The position numbers and the translations under genes are program-made. From contig NZ_JANKBZ010000018.1 of the NCBI RefSeq assembly GCF_024623785.1, forward strand, positions 62,001-126,000: a DNA stretch of 64,000 nt, given 5' to 3'. This stretch comes from Archangium lipolyticum. Lineage in GTDB: Bacteria > Myxococcota > Myxococcia > Myxococcales > Myxococcaceae. Under the pieces are notes generated by a model, which had not been told where the DNA came from, did not search any database, and saw only the letters and a list, made by a program, of their open reading frames with translations. Shown one piece after another: positions 1 through 11,186 of the stretch; the first letter of the stretch is position 1; each line of letters opens with the position of its first letter.

Positions 1-1121
1 TTGTCCTCGACGAGCAGCACCACCCGCCCCTGCTCGCAGCGCCCCACCACCCCCACCTCGCCACGCTCCACCTTGTGCGACTCCAGCGCGTCCCCGGCGT
101 TGACCAGCAGGTTGAGCACCACCTGCACCAGCCGCTGCCGCACGACGAAGATCTCCGGCAGATCCAGGGGCACGTCCACCCGCCGCAACGGCACGTGCTT
201 GAGCCGCAGCGAGGCCAGCTTCATGGCATCGGCCACCACATCCGCCAGGCGGCACTCGGTCGGCTCGTTGGCGTCCATGCGCGCGAAGCCCCTCAGGTCC
301 GCGACGACCTGGCGGATGTGCTGGATGCCCACGCGTGTCTCCGCGAGCACCTCGGCCAGCTCCTCGCGGGAGGACTCCCCCTGGTTGGCCAGCAGCTCCT
401 TGCGCACGAAGTCGACGTTGGAGCCCACGTAGGCCAGGGGGTTGTTGATCTCATGCGCCACGCCCGACGCCAGCCGGCCCACGATGGCCAGCTTCTCCGA
501 CTGGGCCCGGCGGTGCTCGCTGAGGGCCAGCGCCTCCAGTGACTCGCGGCGCGCGCGCTCGAGCCGGGCCTGATGCTCCGCCTGCTGGACCTTGAGCGTC
601 TGCTGGGAGAAGTACACCGCGAGCAGGGTCATCCCCAGCATCATGAACATCCACGTCAGCGCCTCGATGGTGGACGGCTCCCCCCAGCTCCGCAGGAGCA
701 TCAGGGTTCCCACGCAGCACACCGTGCCGCTCACGAGCGTCGCCCGCCTGCGCCGGTGGTGCACCAGGGCGGTGGCCAGCGGCTGGGTGGACACCATGAC
801 GAAGTAGGGGCTCCCCACGCCTCCCATCGCCTGGCAGATCCCCAGGACACACACGCTGGAGATCAGCGCGTTCAGATCCGTGAGCGGGCCCAGCCAGGAG
901 TCGGAGCCCCTCCGGATGAGGATCGGGTAGGCCATGATGTTCAGGGCCCACACCGCGCGCAGTCCCAGGACCCAGGCGCTGAAGCGGTCCAGGAAGAGCG
1001 TATCCACCGCGAAGAAGCCGAGGATGATCCCGCAGAGCAGCCCGACCGTCCGGGAGCTCCACACACCCTGCCGCCAATTCACCTCGGACGAGGCTGGCTC
1101 GAGTTCAGGGACGGCACGCAT
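1..1121 (-). CDS. Membrane sensor histidine kinase (C-terminus beyond window)
   Basis: Visible are 373 N-terminal residues of an inner-membrane histidine kinase read leftward off the window. The first 170 residues hold about five or six hydrophobic segments with little periplasmic sequence between them. A short coiled region (about 172-205) leads into the HisKA domain, whose phosphoacceptor is His223 in GVAHEINNP. The N-box of the ATPase domain is present (VVLNLLVNAGDAL, about 334-346), and the rest of the ATPase domain lies beyond position 1. The start is the ATG at 1121, the first in-frame ATG before the hydrophobic region. No response regulator is adjacent inside the window, so its partner is unknown. 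A signal-transduction kinase is certain; the signal is not. Confidence 0.9.
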   Translation of the reverse strand, partial: MRAVPELEPASSEVNWRQGVWSSRTVGLLCGIILGFFAVDTLFLDRFSAWVLGLRAVWALNIMAYPILIRRGSDSWLGPLTDLNALISSVCVLGICQAMGGVGSPYFVMVSTQPLATALVHHRRRRATLVSGTVCCVGTLMLLRSWGEPSTIEALTWMFMMLGMTLLAVYFSQQTLKVQQAEHQARLERARRESLEALALSEHRRAQSEKLAIVGRLASGVAHEINNPLAYVGSNVDFVRKELLANQGESSREELAEVLAETRVGIQHIRQVVADLRGFARMDANEPTECRLADVVADAMKLASLRLKHVPLRRVDVPLDLPEIFVVRQRLVQVVLNLLVNAGDALESHKVERGEVGVVGRCEQGRVVLLVED

Positions 1122-1252
1122 CGAAGAAGTCACACGAGAAGAAGGAGCGGAGCATCATCCACTGGAAAGCCATTGAACTCCGGAAAAGTTAGCACACGGG
1201 CGTCCTTCCTCCGGTCCCACTTCCCCCGCTCGGCTGGCGGCTCCATCCTTCC

Positions 1253-1281
1253 TTGACTCGGTGGGGGTCACTCTTTAGGTT
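1253..1281 (+). promoter_or_regulatory. Sigma-70 type promoter for rpoZ
   Basis: TTGACT at 1253-1258 and TAGGTT at 1276-1281 are separated by 17 bases, about 45 bases before the rpoZ start. Both boxes are near consensus and the spacing is ideal. No other transcript would use it. Confidence 0.55.
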
Positions 1282-1323
1282 GACTCCCTTCTCCATCCGT
1301 ACCCAGCGAAGGACTTCCGCACC

Positions 1324-1578
1324 ATGGCTCGCGTTACAGTCGAAGACTGCCTCCCCCTGGTCGACAACCGCTTCGCGCTCGTGCTGCTGGCGGCCAAGCG
1401 TGCCCGCCAGCTCATGGCCGGTGCCCGCCCCATCATCGACACCTCCAAGAACAAGCCGCCCGTGCTCTCCCTGCGCGAGGTGGCCACCGGCCGGGTGAAG
1501 TTCGACCGCGACGTGCGCGAGGCCCTCACCGGCAAGTACACCCAGGGCGAGAAGCCCCAGCAGGACGGCAGCATCTAG
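1324..1578 (+). CDS. rpoZ: RNA polymerase omega subunit
   Basis: This 84-residue protein is the omega subunit of RNA polymerase, which binds the beta-prime C-terminal region and aids core assembly. It opens with [17 protein letters not shown], the usual start of the family, followed by AAKRARQL, the conserved segment that contacts beta-prime. The length is normal. The ATG at 1324 follows a good promoter. Its TAG stop overlaps the TAG stop of the convergent Nudix gene, since both are read from the palindrome CTAG. In many bacteria rpoZ sits beside gmk and spoT; here it is monocistronic. Confidence 0.95.
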   Translation: MARVTVEDCLPLVDNRFALVLLAAKRARQLMAGARPIIDTSKNKPPVLSLREVATGRVKFDRDVREALTGKYTQGEKPQQDGSI

Positions 1579-2054
1579 TCCCCGGTGCCCTCCGGGCGCA
1601 CCCCGGAGAGGACGAGACTGGCCCCCGCGCGCAGCAGCATCCTCGCCGCGCGCGCGGCGATGGCCTTCTCGCCCTTGTAGCCCAGCAGGGCCGCCACCCG
1701 CGCCAGTGGCACCCAGCGCGTCTCATCCACCTCCACCCGGTGTCCCGCGTGCTGGATGTCTCCCAGGACGCCCGACTGGTAGCGGAACAGGTAGAAGTGG
1801 ACGCGCTTGAAGATGCGCTGGCCGCGGAACTGGTAGACGTAGCGGATCTCCCCCAACGGCGCGACGAGCGAGGCCCTCAGGCCCGTCTCCTCCCACACCT
1901 CGCGGGCCGCCGTCTGCTCGGGCGTCTCCCCTGGGTCCACATGACCCTTGGGAAGCGCCCAGAGGGAGCGGCCGTGGGGCCGGATGACGGCCACCTCCAG
2001 TTCGCTCCCCAGGTCTCGCACGACGACTCCTCCGGCGGACGCCTCACGGGGCAT
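1575..2054 (-). CDS. Nudix hydrolase
   Basis: A 159-residue Nudix-family pyrophosphohydrolase. The Nudix box is perfect: Gly37, Glu43, then REVWEETG at 51-58, which fits GX5EX7REUXEEXGU, and the metal-binding glutamates are present. The opening [10 protein letters not shown] and the [13 protein letters not shown] stretch resemble the diadenosine-polyphosphate and house-cleaning Nudix proteins, but the substrate cannot be told from sequence. The start is taken as the ATG at 2054. The open frame continues upstream only as a shadow of the next gene. No clear ribosome-binding site is seen. The gene converges on rpoZ with a 4-base overlap. Confidence 0.88.
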   Translation of the reverse strand: MPREASAGGVVVRDLGSELEVAVIRPHGRSLWALPKGHVDPGETPEQTAAREVWEETGLRASLVAPLGEIRYVYQFRGQRIFKRVHFYLFRYQSGVLGDIQHAGHRVEVDETRWVPLARVAALLGYKGEKAIAARAARMLLRAGASLVLSGVRPEGTGD

Positions 2055-2089
2055 ATGCCAGGAAGGTAACCGATGCCCGGGCGCCGCGT

Positions 2090-2731
2090 TCAGGAGACTT
2101 GCGCGAAGTGCCGCAGCTTGGCTTCTGCGCCCAACCGGTACGCGTAACGCAGGTCCGACAGCAGCCGCTCCAGCCGCCGCCCCATCACGTGCCCCATCAG
2201 CCGGGAGCAGAAGTTGCGAGACAGCCGGTTGGCCTGCTGGTAGCGCCAGCGCTCCGCCTCGGACAGCGCCTCCCGGTAGGACACCCGGTCGAACAGCCTC
2301 CGCAGCAGCTCCTCCGCCCAGCCCCCCACCCCCTCCCCCCACCGGTGCATCAGGCACAGGGCGAACTTGTCCACCTCCGCCTGGGCCTCCAGCTCCAGCA
2401 GCGAGACGGTACGCCCATGTGTGGCCGTGTGCGCCACATAGACGAAGTGGGACACGCCCTCGGCGAGCTGGCAGAAGCCGTCCAGCTCGAGCTCCAGCAA
2501 CGAGTGGAGGGGGCCGGTTTCGTAGGGCTTCAGGCGGTGCAGCAGCGCGGGAGCGAGGTAGAGGGCGAGCTCCAGCTCCCCATCTCCCTCGTGCACCAGC
2601 AGCTCCTCCTCCGCCCGTCCGGTGGCGCCGAGTTGCACGGCGGCTTCCGTGTCCACCACGAAGCCCTCCGCGCGCGCGGCGCAGGTAATCCCATAGATGG
2701 CTTCCAGGTGCGCCTGCACACGATCGACCAT
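2090..2731 (-). CDS. Unknown protein, 213 residues
   Basis: I do not recognise the family. The ATG at 2731 is chosen because GGAGGTGG lies just upstream and the preceding gene ends 16 bases earlier, so the two form an operon. The protein is acidic and soluble, with no signal peptide or membrane segment. The first half is mixed alpha/beta (LEAIYGITCAARAEGF, then HEGDGELELALYL). The second half is helical and rich in Arg and Leu (WRYQQANRLSRNFCSRLMGH). It contains FVYVAHTATHGRTVSLLELE, which may be part of a conserved core. Codon bias is typical of the window, so it is a real gene. It is probably a partner of the upstream gene. Confidence 0.75.
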   Translation of the reverse strand: MVDRVQAHLEAIYGITCAARAEGFVVDTEAAVQLGATGRAEEELLVHEGDGELELALYLAPALLHRLKPYETGPLHSLLELELDGFCQLAEGVSHFVYVAHTATHGRTVSLLELEAQAEVDKFALCLMHRWGEGVGGWAEELLRRLFDRVSYREALSEAERWRYQQANRLSRNFCSRLMGHVMGRRLERLLSDLRYAYRLGAEAKLRHFAQVS

Positions 2732-2747
2732 CCACCACCTCCGGGAT

Positions 2748-3341
2748 TCAGTTGGGCAGACCCTTGGGCACCACCATCCCGGCATCCACCAGCACCTTCT
2801 CCAGCCGGTCGTTGCCCGTGCGCACCCAGGACTCGTACACCTTGAGGGCGCCCGAAGGGCCATTGCTCACCAGCCCGCGCGCGGCGATCTCCTCCAGCAC
2901 GTCCACCAGCGCGCGGAACCGGGCGCTCAGCTCCCGGTACACGGCGGCGAAGCCCGCGGCGGGAGCCAGCTCCGCCACCTGTCCGTACGCCGCCCCGCCC
3001 ATCTGGATGTAGTAGTCCTGCCCCACCGGCCCCTCGCGCAGCGCGCCCGAGAAGAAGCCGGCCTGGTAGAGCGACACGTCCCCCAGCCGCCGCAGCGTGC
3101 GGATGCGCTCGTCGCGCTGCTGCTGGAGGGCGCGGTGGTAGAGCATCGCCAGCGGCTCCTGCTCCTTGCGCCCGTCCTCCCCCTTGCTGAACAGGTTGTC
3201 GGACGTGGCGAACTCCGCCAGCAGGTTCACCAGGTAGAACTCGGTCGTCTCCGCAACCGCCACCCGCTGCCGCCGGATGACCTCTTCCAACAGTGTCTTG
3301 AAGAACTCCTTCAACGATGGGGCTGTCACCAGTTGACTCAT
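2748..3341 (-). CDS. Unknown helical protein, 197 residues
   Basis: This is the first gene of a two-gene operon with the 213-residue protein downstream. It is soluble and mostly helical, with no signal peptide and no motif I can tie to an enzyme. The N-terminus (LKEFFKTLLEEVIRRQ) is an amphipathic helix, and the middle (YQAGFFSGALREGPVGQDYY) is rich in glycine and aromatic residues. It resembles conserved hypothetical proteins of unknown role in delta-proteobacteria, but that is an impression only. The start ATG at 3341 lies downstream of GGAGG (3351-3355 on the opposite strand), which fits a ribosome-binding site. Confidence 0.78.
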   Translation of the reverse strand: MSQLVTAPSLKEFFKTLLEEVIRRQRVAVAETTEFYLVNLLAEFATSDNLFSKGEDGRKEQEPLAMLYHRALQQQRDERIRTLRRLGDVSLYQAGFFSGALREGPVGQDYYIQMGGAAYGQVAELAPAAGFAAVYRELSARFRALVDVLEEIAARGLVSNGPSGALKVYESWVRTGNDRLEKVLVDAGMVVPKGLPN

Positions 3342-3596
3342 GGGTTCTCGACCTCCTCCCGGTTCCCCGGGATTGCGAGCCGGGGAACGACACTGAAAAA
3401 GCTACCAACGGCCCCCCCCGCCTCGCAAAGAGACCTTCAATCATTCCAGCCACTTACGCTGGCACTCACCCCCATCGACTGCCAGAACCGGGGCGCGTGA
3501 GCCCAGCGGCCGGTGGAGCGTCTCCCAGATGACAGAGTGGAAAACCCGAATTGTGACGGGGACTTGGCGGGAGCCAGCCCTCCGGTCCAGGCGTGC

Positions 3597-3624
3597 TTGA
3601 CGGGTCGACTTCGCTGGTTATTAT
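3597..3624 (+). promoter_or_regulatory. groESL promoter
   Basis: TTGACG at 3597-3602 and TATTAT at 3619-3624 have a 16-base spacer, so transcription would begin near 3631, just before the CIRCE element. The rest of the gap between 3342 and the groES start holds nothing else I can support. Confidence 0.7.
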
Positions 3625-3640
3625 CCCGCGCGCTTGCCAG

Positions 3641-3667
3641 TTAGCACTCGCGTAGTGCGAGTGCTAA
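3641..3667 (+). promoter_or_regulatory. CIRCE element (HrcA operator)
   Basis: The inverted repeat TTAGCACTC, nine bases, GAGTGCTAA is an exact match to the CIRCE consensus bound by the heat-shock repressor HrcA. It lies right after the predicted transcription start, so HrcA would block initiation and the element would also sit in the 5' leader. HrcA itself is not encoded in this window. Confidence 0.95.
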
Positions 3668-3745
3668 CGGCCCGGGCCAGACGGCCCTTATTCCAACCCC
3701 CACGGCACTCCGGACCCCTGGAGTGCTCATCGGAAGGAGACAACC

Positions 3746-4036
3746 GTGAAGATTCGTCCCCTGCAGGATCGTCTGATCGTCAAGCGCGTTGCCGAGGAGA
3801 ACAAGACCAAGGGCGGTCTGTTCATCCCCGACACCGCCAAGGAGAAGCCCCTCGAGGGCAAGGTGCTCGCGGTCGGCAACGGCAAGGTGCTCGAGGACGG
3901 CAAGGTCCGCCCGCTCGACATCAAGGCCGGCGACACCATCCTGTTCAGCAAGTACGCGGGCACCGAGATCAAGATCGACGGCGAGGAGCACCTCATTCTC
4001 CGTGAGGAGGATGTGCTCGGCGTGATCGAGAAGTAA
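3746..4036 (+). CDS. groES: Co-chaperonin GroES
   Basis: A 96-residue GroES, the heptameric lid of the GroEL chamber. It has the typical opening [13 protein letters not shown], a mobile-loop region ([15 protein letters not shown], about 17-31) and the [14 protein letters not shown] ending. The start is a GTG at 3746 with GGAAGGAG seven bases upstream. It is followed after 42 bases by groEL, so the two are one operon. The CIRCE element and a sigma-70 type promoter upstream point to HrcA-controlled heat induction. Confidence 0.97.
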   Translation: MKIRPLQDRLIVKRVAEENKTKGGLFIPDTAKEKPLEGKVLAVGNGKVLEDGKVRPLDIKAGDTILFSKYAGTEIKIDGEEHLILREEDVLGVIEK

Positions 4037-5731
<1,695 letters not shown>

Positions 5732-5748
5732 TCCCCGCCCCAGGCTCC

Positions 5749-5772
5749 GGAGCGCGGTTCGTCCCGCGCTCC
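5749..5772 (+). terminator. Hairpin after groEL
   Basis: GGAGCGCGG and CCGCGCTCC form a perfect 9-base stem with a 6-base loop, 18 bases past the groEL stop. There is no T-run, so termination is only probable. Confidence 0.45.
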
Positions 5773-5920
5773 GAGGTCTCTCGGACGGCCTCCGGTTCCC
5801 TCGTGGAGCCGGGGGCCGTTCGCGTTTCGGACGTCCCCGGGCACCAACCGAGGTACCAACCAGGTGGCGTGGCGTTCCCCGCCCTCTTAGTTTGGAGGGA
5901 GACACGAGGAGGACACACGC

Positions 5921-6175
5921 TTGAAGCCCGTGAAAATCTACACCACGACCTATTGCGGTTACTGCGTCCGGGCGAAGGATCTGCTCACCCGCAAGGGCGT
6001 GAAGTACGAGGAGCTGGACGTCACCGGCGATGACGAGATGCGCGCGAAGCTGGTGGAGATGAGTGGCCAGCGGACCGTGCCGCAGATCTGGATTGGCGAC
6101 ACCCACGTGGGTGGCTACTCGGACCTCGCCCGCCTGGACAGCGAGGGACGGCTCGATCCCATGCTCCAGGCCTGA
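5921..6175 (+). CDS. grxC: Glutaredoxin (GrxC type)
   Basis: An 84-residue thioredoxin-fold glutaredoxin that reduces disulfides using glutathione or a substitute thiol. The active site is Cys12-Gly-Tyr-Cys15; the more common form is CPYC. The conserved cis-proline segment TVPQIWIG and the glutathione-site GGYSDL follow. The start is a TTG at 5921, chosen because GAGGAGG lies eight bases upstream; an in-frame GTG at 5930 would leave that site too far away. It is monocistronic. Confidence 0.9.
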   Translation: MKPVKIYTTTYCGYCVRAKDLLTRKGVKYEELDVTGDDEMRAKLVEMSGQRTVPQIWIGDTHVGGYSDLARLDSEGRLDPMLQA

Positions 6176-6271
6176 GCCGCCCGGAAGCAGGCGGCCGGCC
6201 GTCAATGGGCACCCACCTCCGTCCGTGTGCAGGTTGCCGGGAGCAATCTTCACGCACGACGGAGGTGGACG

Positions 6272-6691
6272 ATGGCTGAGGCAGGGGAACAGGTCACGGG
6301 CACGAAGGACGAGAACTACGACGTCATCAGCGTGCTCTATCACTGTCTCCAGGGAGCCTCGGAGGTCGGCCAGTACATCCAGGACGCCGAGAGGAACGGC
6401 GACCAGGAGCTGGTGGACTTCTTCCGTGACTACCAGGAGGCGCAGCGCGATCTGGCCGAGCGCGCCAAGAACCTGCTGGGCGCCCGGCTGATTCGGACCG
6501 AGGGCGTCCAGGCCGGGAGCCTCCAGAAGAGCGGTGGCGCCAGCAAGAAGGCGATGCAGGCCCAGCAGGGCGGCTCGCCCGGAGCCCAGACGAATGCCCA
6601 GGTGAAGTCCGGCGGCCGGCCGAACGATGACATCGTGGACGAGGAGTCCAAGGAGTCCTTCCCGGCCAGCGACTCTCCCGCCAGGTACTAG
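6272..6691 (+). CDS. Small stress-type protein with SFPASD tail
   Basis: A 139-residue soluble protein. Residues about 12-75 form a helical, ferritin-like segment (ENYDVISVLYHCLQGASEVG, FFRDYQEAQRD). This resembles small proteins found near stress genes in many bacteria. A glycine/serine/glutamine-rich linker leads to the C-terminal signature DEESKESFPASDSPA, a short motif recurring at the ends of unrelated small stress-associated proteins whose role is unknown. The ATG at 6272 has GGAGGTGG upstream. It is probably monocistronic. Confidence 0.75.
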   Translation: MAEAGEQVTGTKDENYDVISVLYHCLQGASEVGQYIQDAERNGDQELVDFFRDYQEAQRDLAERAKNLLGARLIRTEGVQAGSLQKSGGASKKAMQAQQGGSPGAQTNAQVKSGGRPNDDIVDEESKESFPASDSPARY

Positions 6692-6997
6692 CGGGCTCGG
6701 AAGTAGATGCGCGCGAGGGGCTGGATTGCCGGAGAGGGAGTCGTCTTCACTCCCAGTCCGTGGCTGGTGCGAATCGCCCCTCGCGTGCGCCGTCCTGATC
6801 TCACACCCAACGCACCATTCCACCGGCACTGAGGAGGGGCCGAGCTGCCTGGACACTTGTCCGCGTGCGCTTCTCCCCTACCCTCGACTCTCCGTCACTA
6901 AGGCTTGCCCAGGAGTGAGAGGCCCCATAAACAGGCAACTCCCGCGACCCGGGCGGAGTTTCGCTCCGTCCGCAGCGGGTTGGGAGGAGCAACGCCG
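6692..6997 (+). other. Intergenic region: long inverted repeat and possible promoter
   Basis: CGCGAGGGGC at 6712-6721 pairs perfectly with GCCCCTCGCG at 6776-6785 across 54 bases and may end transcription of the upstream gene. TTGTCC at 6857-6862 and TACCCT at 6879-6884 (16-base spacer) form a weak candidate promoter for the FHA regulator. No gene is seen here. Confidence 0.35.
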
Positions 6998-8392
<1,395 letters not shown>

Positions 8393-8429
8393 GGCCCCCG
8401 CCGTTCCAATCCCAAGGGAGATCCCCGAC

Positions 8430-9608
8430 ATGATGCGCCGTATCGCCATCGCCTCCGTCCTCCTCGCGGCCGGGTGCGCCAGCCAGCAGCAGGCCCAGAA
8501 GGGCTCGACGACCACCGAAGAGCGGATGCGCATCACCAACCAGCATCCGTTCGACGTGAGCGTCTGCCAGCCCCGCTCCCTCTCCCTGCCCCAGCCGCTC
8601 AACCAGAACATCCTCCTGGGCGCCATCAGCGCCGCGCGCCCGGAGGTGATGGAGTGCCTCGTGGACCCCAAGTCCCGCGGCACCGCCGAGACCACCCAGG
8701 TGGTGGTGAAGACCTCCGTCACGGACCAGGGCGGCACCCACGCCATCTCCGGTGAGAACCTCACCGCCGAGGGCCAGGCGTGCATCCAGAAGGCCTTGGA
8801 CACGCGCGTGCCGCTCACCGCCCTGCCCGCGGGCGCCCAGCCGGTCCAGTCCGAGAGCTCCTTCATCCACGAGCTGAACAACAGCCCCGCCGTGAAGCTC
8901 GGCCTCAACCCGGGCTCGGACTTCTCCGGCGCCGTGCGGCTCGGTCAGCCCACCTGGTGTGACTGCTACGCGGGCTTCACCAGCAAGATTCCCCCCCTCC
9001 TCAAGGCCAACGTGGACCTGAAGAAGGGCATGGCCACCGCCGCGGACATCACCTTCGACCCGGTGGGCACCCCCGAGGGCGACCAGCTCGCCGCCTGCCT
9101 CAAGGGCAAGATGGTGGCCCTGCCGGCGAAGCTGGAGGCGGAGCAGCTGAAGTTCTCCTACCGCTTCGTCCACCTCAACTCGCAGGCCCCCGAGCTCGCC
9201 GCGGACCTGCCGCCCGAGCAGCGCTTCTTCCAGCTCGAGCTGGTGCGCAACCAGCGCACCGCCGACGCCGCCATCGCCTTCGGCACCCGCTCCAACGCCG
9301 CCGAGGTCTATGACGCCATCGTCTCCAAGTACCAGAAGACCAAGGACTGGAAGCTGGTCGACGAGCTGAAGGCCAGGTGCGCCGTGCTCGTGGAGGCCAC
9401 CCAGTCCATGGTGAACGCCATCGACGCCCAGCTCAAGGTGGACCAGAGCTCCCTGGCCATCGCCCAGGAGCTCAAGGCCAAGGACGAGTCCTGGGCCGAC
9501 GTCGAGACCAAGCTGCAGGTGATCATCAACGCCACGCAGCAGGACCTGAACAACGCCCAGAAGCGCCTGGCGGACGACAAGTCCATCTGCCCCAAGGAGC
9601 GCAAGTAG
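8430..9608 (+). CDS. Lipoprotein of unknown function, copy 1
   Basis: A 392-residue secreted lipoprotein. MMRRIAIASVLLAAGC is a lipoprotein signal with the lipidated Cys at 16. The mature part has conserved cysteines (for example VMECLVDPK, GQACIQKAL, WCDCYAGF, LAACLKG) likely to pair as disulfides, and a long helical C-terminal third with charged heptads. I do not recognise the fold. It is a direct tandem paralogue of the next gene. The ATG at 8430 is chosen for AAGGGAG upstream and the signal peptide; an earlier in-frame ATG at 8382 would spoil the signal. Confidence 0.82.
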   Translation: MMRRIAIASVLLAAGCASQQQAQKGSTTTEERMRITNQHPFDVSVCQPRSLSLPQPLNQNILLGAISAARPEVMECLVDPKSRGTAETTQVVVKTSVTDQGGTHAISGENLTAEGQACIQKALDTRVPLTALPAGAQPVQSESSFIHELNNSPAVKLGLNPGSDFSGAVRLGQPTWCDCYAGFTSKIPPLLKANVDLKKGMATAADITFDPVGTPEGDQLAACLKGKMVALPAKLEAEQLKFSYRFVHLNSQAPELAADLPPEQRFFQLELVRNQRTADAAIAFGTRSNAAEVYDAIVSKYQKTKDWKLVDELKARCAVLVEATQSMVNAIDAQLKVDQSSLAIAQELKAKDESWADVETKLQVIINATQQDLNNAQKRLADDKSICPKERK

Positions 9609-9639
9609 CGCGCACTCCCGGGCGACACTCCCGTGTCGA

Positions 9640-9682
9640 CGAAGGCGTGGGATCCGGCCCGGGTCCCACGCCTCTTCGTTTT
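9640..9682 (+). terminator. Intrinsic terminator after lipoprotein copy 1
   Basis: GGCGTGGGA (9644-9652) and TCCCACGCC (9664-9672) form a perfect stem. It is extended by CGAAG pairing with CTTCG, and a TTTT tail follows. Confidence 0.75.
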
Positions 9683-9694
9683 CGAAGACCCGGG

Positions 9695-9762
9695 GATCTC
9701 AAGAACGCGGCGGACTTGATAAACGAGGTTCCGCTGTCCCAACCTCAAGGGAGATCCCCCAC
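9695..9762 (+). repeat. Duplicated leader containing a relic of the regulator's 3' end
   Basis: This stretch repeats 8360-8429, from GATCTCAAGAACGC through CTTGATAAA to AAGGGAGATC. In the first copy, the sequence up to 8392 encodes the last residues of the FHA regulator. The tandem duplication therefore carried the end of that gene with it, now non-coding, plus the ribosome-binding site of the lipoprotein. Confidence 0.8.
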
Positions 9763-11052
9763 ATGATGCGCCGTATCGCCATCGCATCCCTCGCCCTCGC
9801 GACCGGCTGTGCCACCATGCAGGACGCACAGACGGGCAGCAGCCAGGATCGGATGCGCATCGCCAATCAGTTCCCGTTCGACACGGCCGTGTGCCAGTCC
9901 CAGGCACTTGCCCTGCCCCAGCCCCTCAACCCGAACACCCTCGTGGGAGCGCTCTTCTCCTCCCAGCCCGAGGTGATGGAGTGCCTCGTGGACCCCAAGT
10001 CCCGGGGCGAGGCGAAGGCCACCAAGGTGATCGTGAAGGACACCATCACCGACCAGGGCGGCACCCACGCCATCTCCGGTGAGAACCTCACCGCCGAGGG
10101 CCAGGCGTGCATCCAGAAGGCCCTGAACACGCGCGTGCCGCTCACCGCCCTGCCCGCGGGCGCCCAGCCGGTGGAGTACCAGACCGAGTTCACCCACGAT
10201 CAGGACACCGGCATCAGCGTGAAGTTCGGCCTCAACTCGGGCTCGGACTACTCGGGCGGCGTGCGGCTCGGCCAGGCCTCCTGGTGCGACTGCTACGCGG
10301 GCTTCGCCAACAAGGTTCCGCCCACCCTCCAGGCCGCCGTGCACCTGCGCCGCATCAAGTCCGCCCAGGAACAGGCCCTCGGAGAGGCGCGCGTGCTTCC
10401 GATTCCCGCTGGACAGCGAGGGGATGCGCGCGAGGCCCGGAAGGCCGCCGAGGAGATCGAGAAGTCGTTGCCCGTCGCCGTCGACATCACCTTCGACCCG
10501 GCGGGTACTCCCGAGGGTGACCAGCTCGCCGCCTGCCTCAAGGAGAAGATGATGACCGTCCCGATGAAGCTGGAGACGGATCAGCTCAAGTTCACCTACC
10601 GCTTCGCCCACCTCAACTCGCGCGCCACCGAGCCCGCCTCTCACCTGGCCCCCGAGATGCGCTTCTTCCAGATGGATCTGATGCGCGGCCAGCGCTCCGC
10701 CGATGCCGCCATCGCCATCGGCGGTCGTGACGCCGCCGCCGCCGCCTATGACGCCGTGGTGACCCAGTACCAGACCGCCTCCAAGCGCAAGCAGCTCGAT
10801 CTGCTGTCGGAGCTGAGCAACAAGTGCGGTGCGCTCGTCACCGCTTCGCAGAAGATCGTCGACGCCATCTCCGCCCAGCTCCAGGTGGACCAGCAGACCC
10901 TGACCCTCACCCAGGAGCTCAAGGCCAAGGACCCGAGCTTCGCGGAGATCGAAACCCGTCTCCAGGAGGCCGTCGGCGCCACCCAGCAGGACCTCGACAA
11001 CTCCAAGAAGCGCCTCGAGGACGACAAGAAGATCTGCGAGAAGCTCAAGTAG
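9763..11052 (+). CDS. Lipoprotein of unknown function, copy 2
   Basis: A 429-residue tandem paralogue of the preceding lipoprotein. It has the same signal (MMRRIAIASLALATGC, lipidated Cys 16) and the same cysteine pattern. It differs by an insertion of about 38 charged residues near 193-230 (around AQEQALGEARVLPIPAGQ), which copy 1 lacks. Identity is highest in the central TDQGGTHAISGENLTAEG block, which is also nearly identical at the DNA level, suggesting recent duplication or gene conversion. A strong terminator follows. Confidence 0.82.
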   Translation: MMRRIAIASLALATGCATMQDAQTGSSQDRMRIANQFPFDTAVCQSQALALPQPLNPNTLVGALFSSQPEVMECLVDPKSRGEAKATKVIVKDTITDQGGTHAISGENLTAEGQACIQKALNTRVPLTALPAGAQPVEYQTEFTHDQDTGISVKFGLNSGSDYSGGVRLGQASWCDCYAGFANKVPPTLQAAVHLRRIKSAQEQALGEARVLPIPAGQRGDAREARKAAEEIEKSLPVAVDITFDPAGTPEGDQLAACLKEKMMTVPMKLETDQLKFTYRFAHLNSRATEPASHLAPEMRFFQMDLMRGQRSADAAIAIGGRDAAAAAYDAVVTQYQTASKRKQLDLLSELSNKCGALVTASQKIVDAISAQLQVDQQTLTLTQELKAKDPSFAEIETRLQEAVGATQQDLDNSKKRLEDDKKICEKLK

Positions 11053-11079
11053 CCGCTCACCGGTGAGCCCGGAATGACG

Positions 11080-11118
11080 AAGGCGCGGGACCCGAACCTG
11101 GGTTCCGCGCCTTTTTTT
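11080..11118 (+). terminator. Strong intrinsic terminator after lipoprotein copy 2
   Basis: AAGGCGCGG (11080-11088) pairs with CCGCGCCTT (11105-11113), with inner ACCC/GGGT pairing, followed by a run of seven T. It is a textbook rho-independent terminator. Confidence 0.9.
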
Positions 11119-11148
11119 CTCGAGGGGTCCAACCCGGGGGCTGGATAT

Positions 11149-11183
11149 ACCCTCACCCCGTCCCTCTCCCAGGGGGAGAGGGG
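11149..11183. repeat. Dispersed CCCTCACCCC hairpin repeat, copy A
   Basis: ACCCTCACCCCG is followed by the hairpin CCCTCTCCC, AGG, GGGAGAGGG. The same unit occurs at 46148 and 46214. It sits just past the smc stop and could end its transcript. Confidence 0.75.
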
Positions 11184-11186
11184 AAG

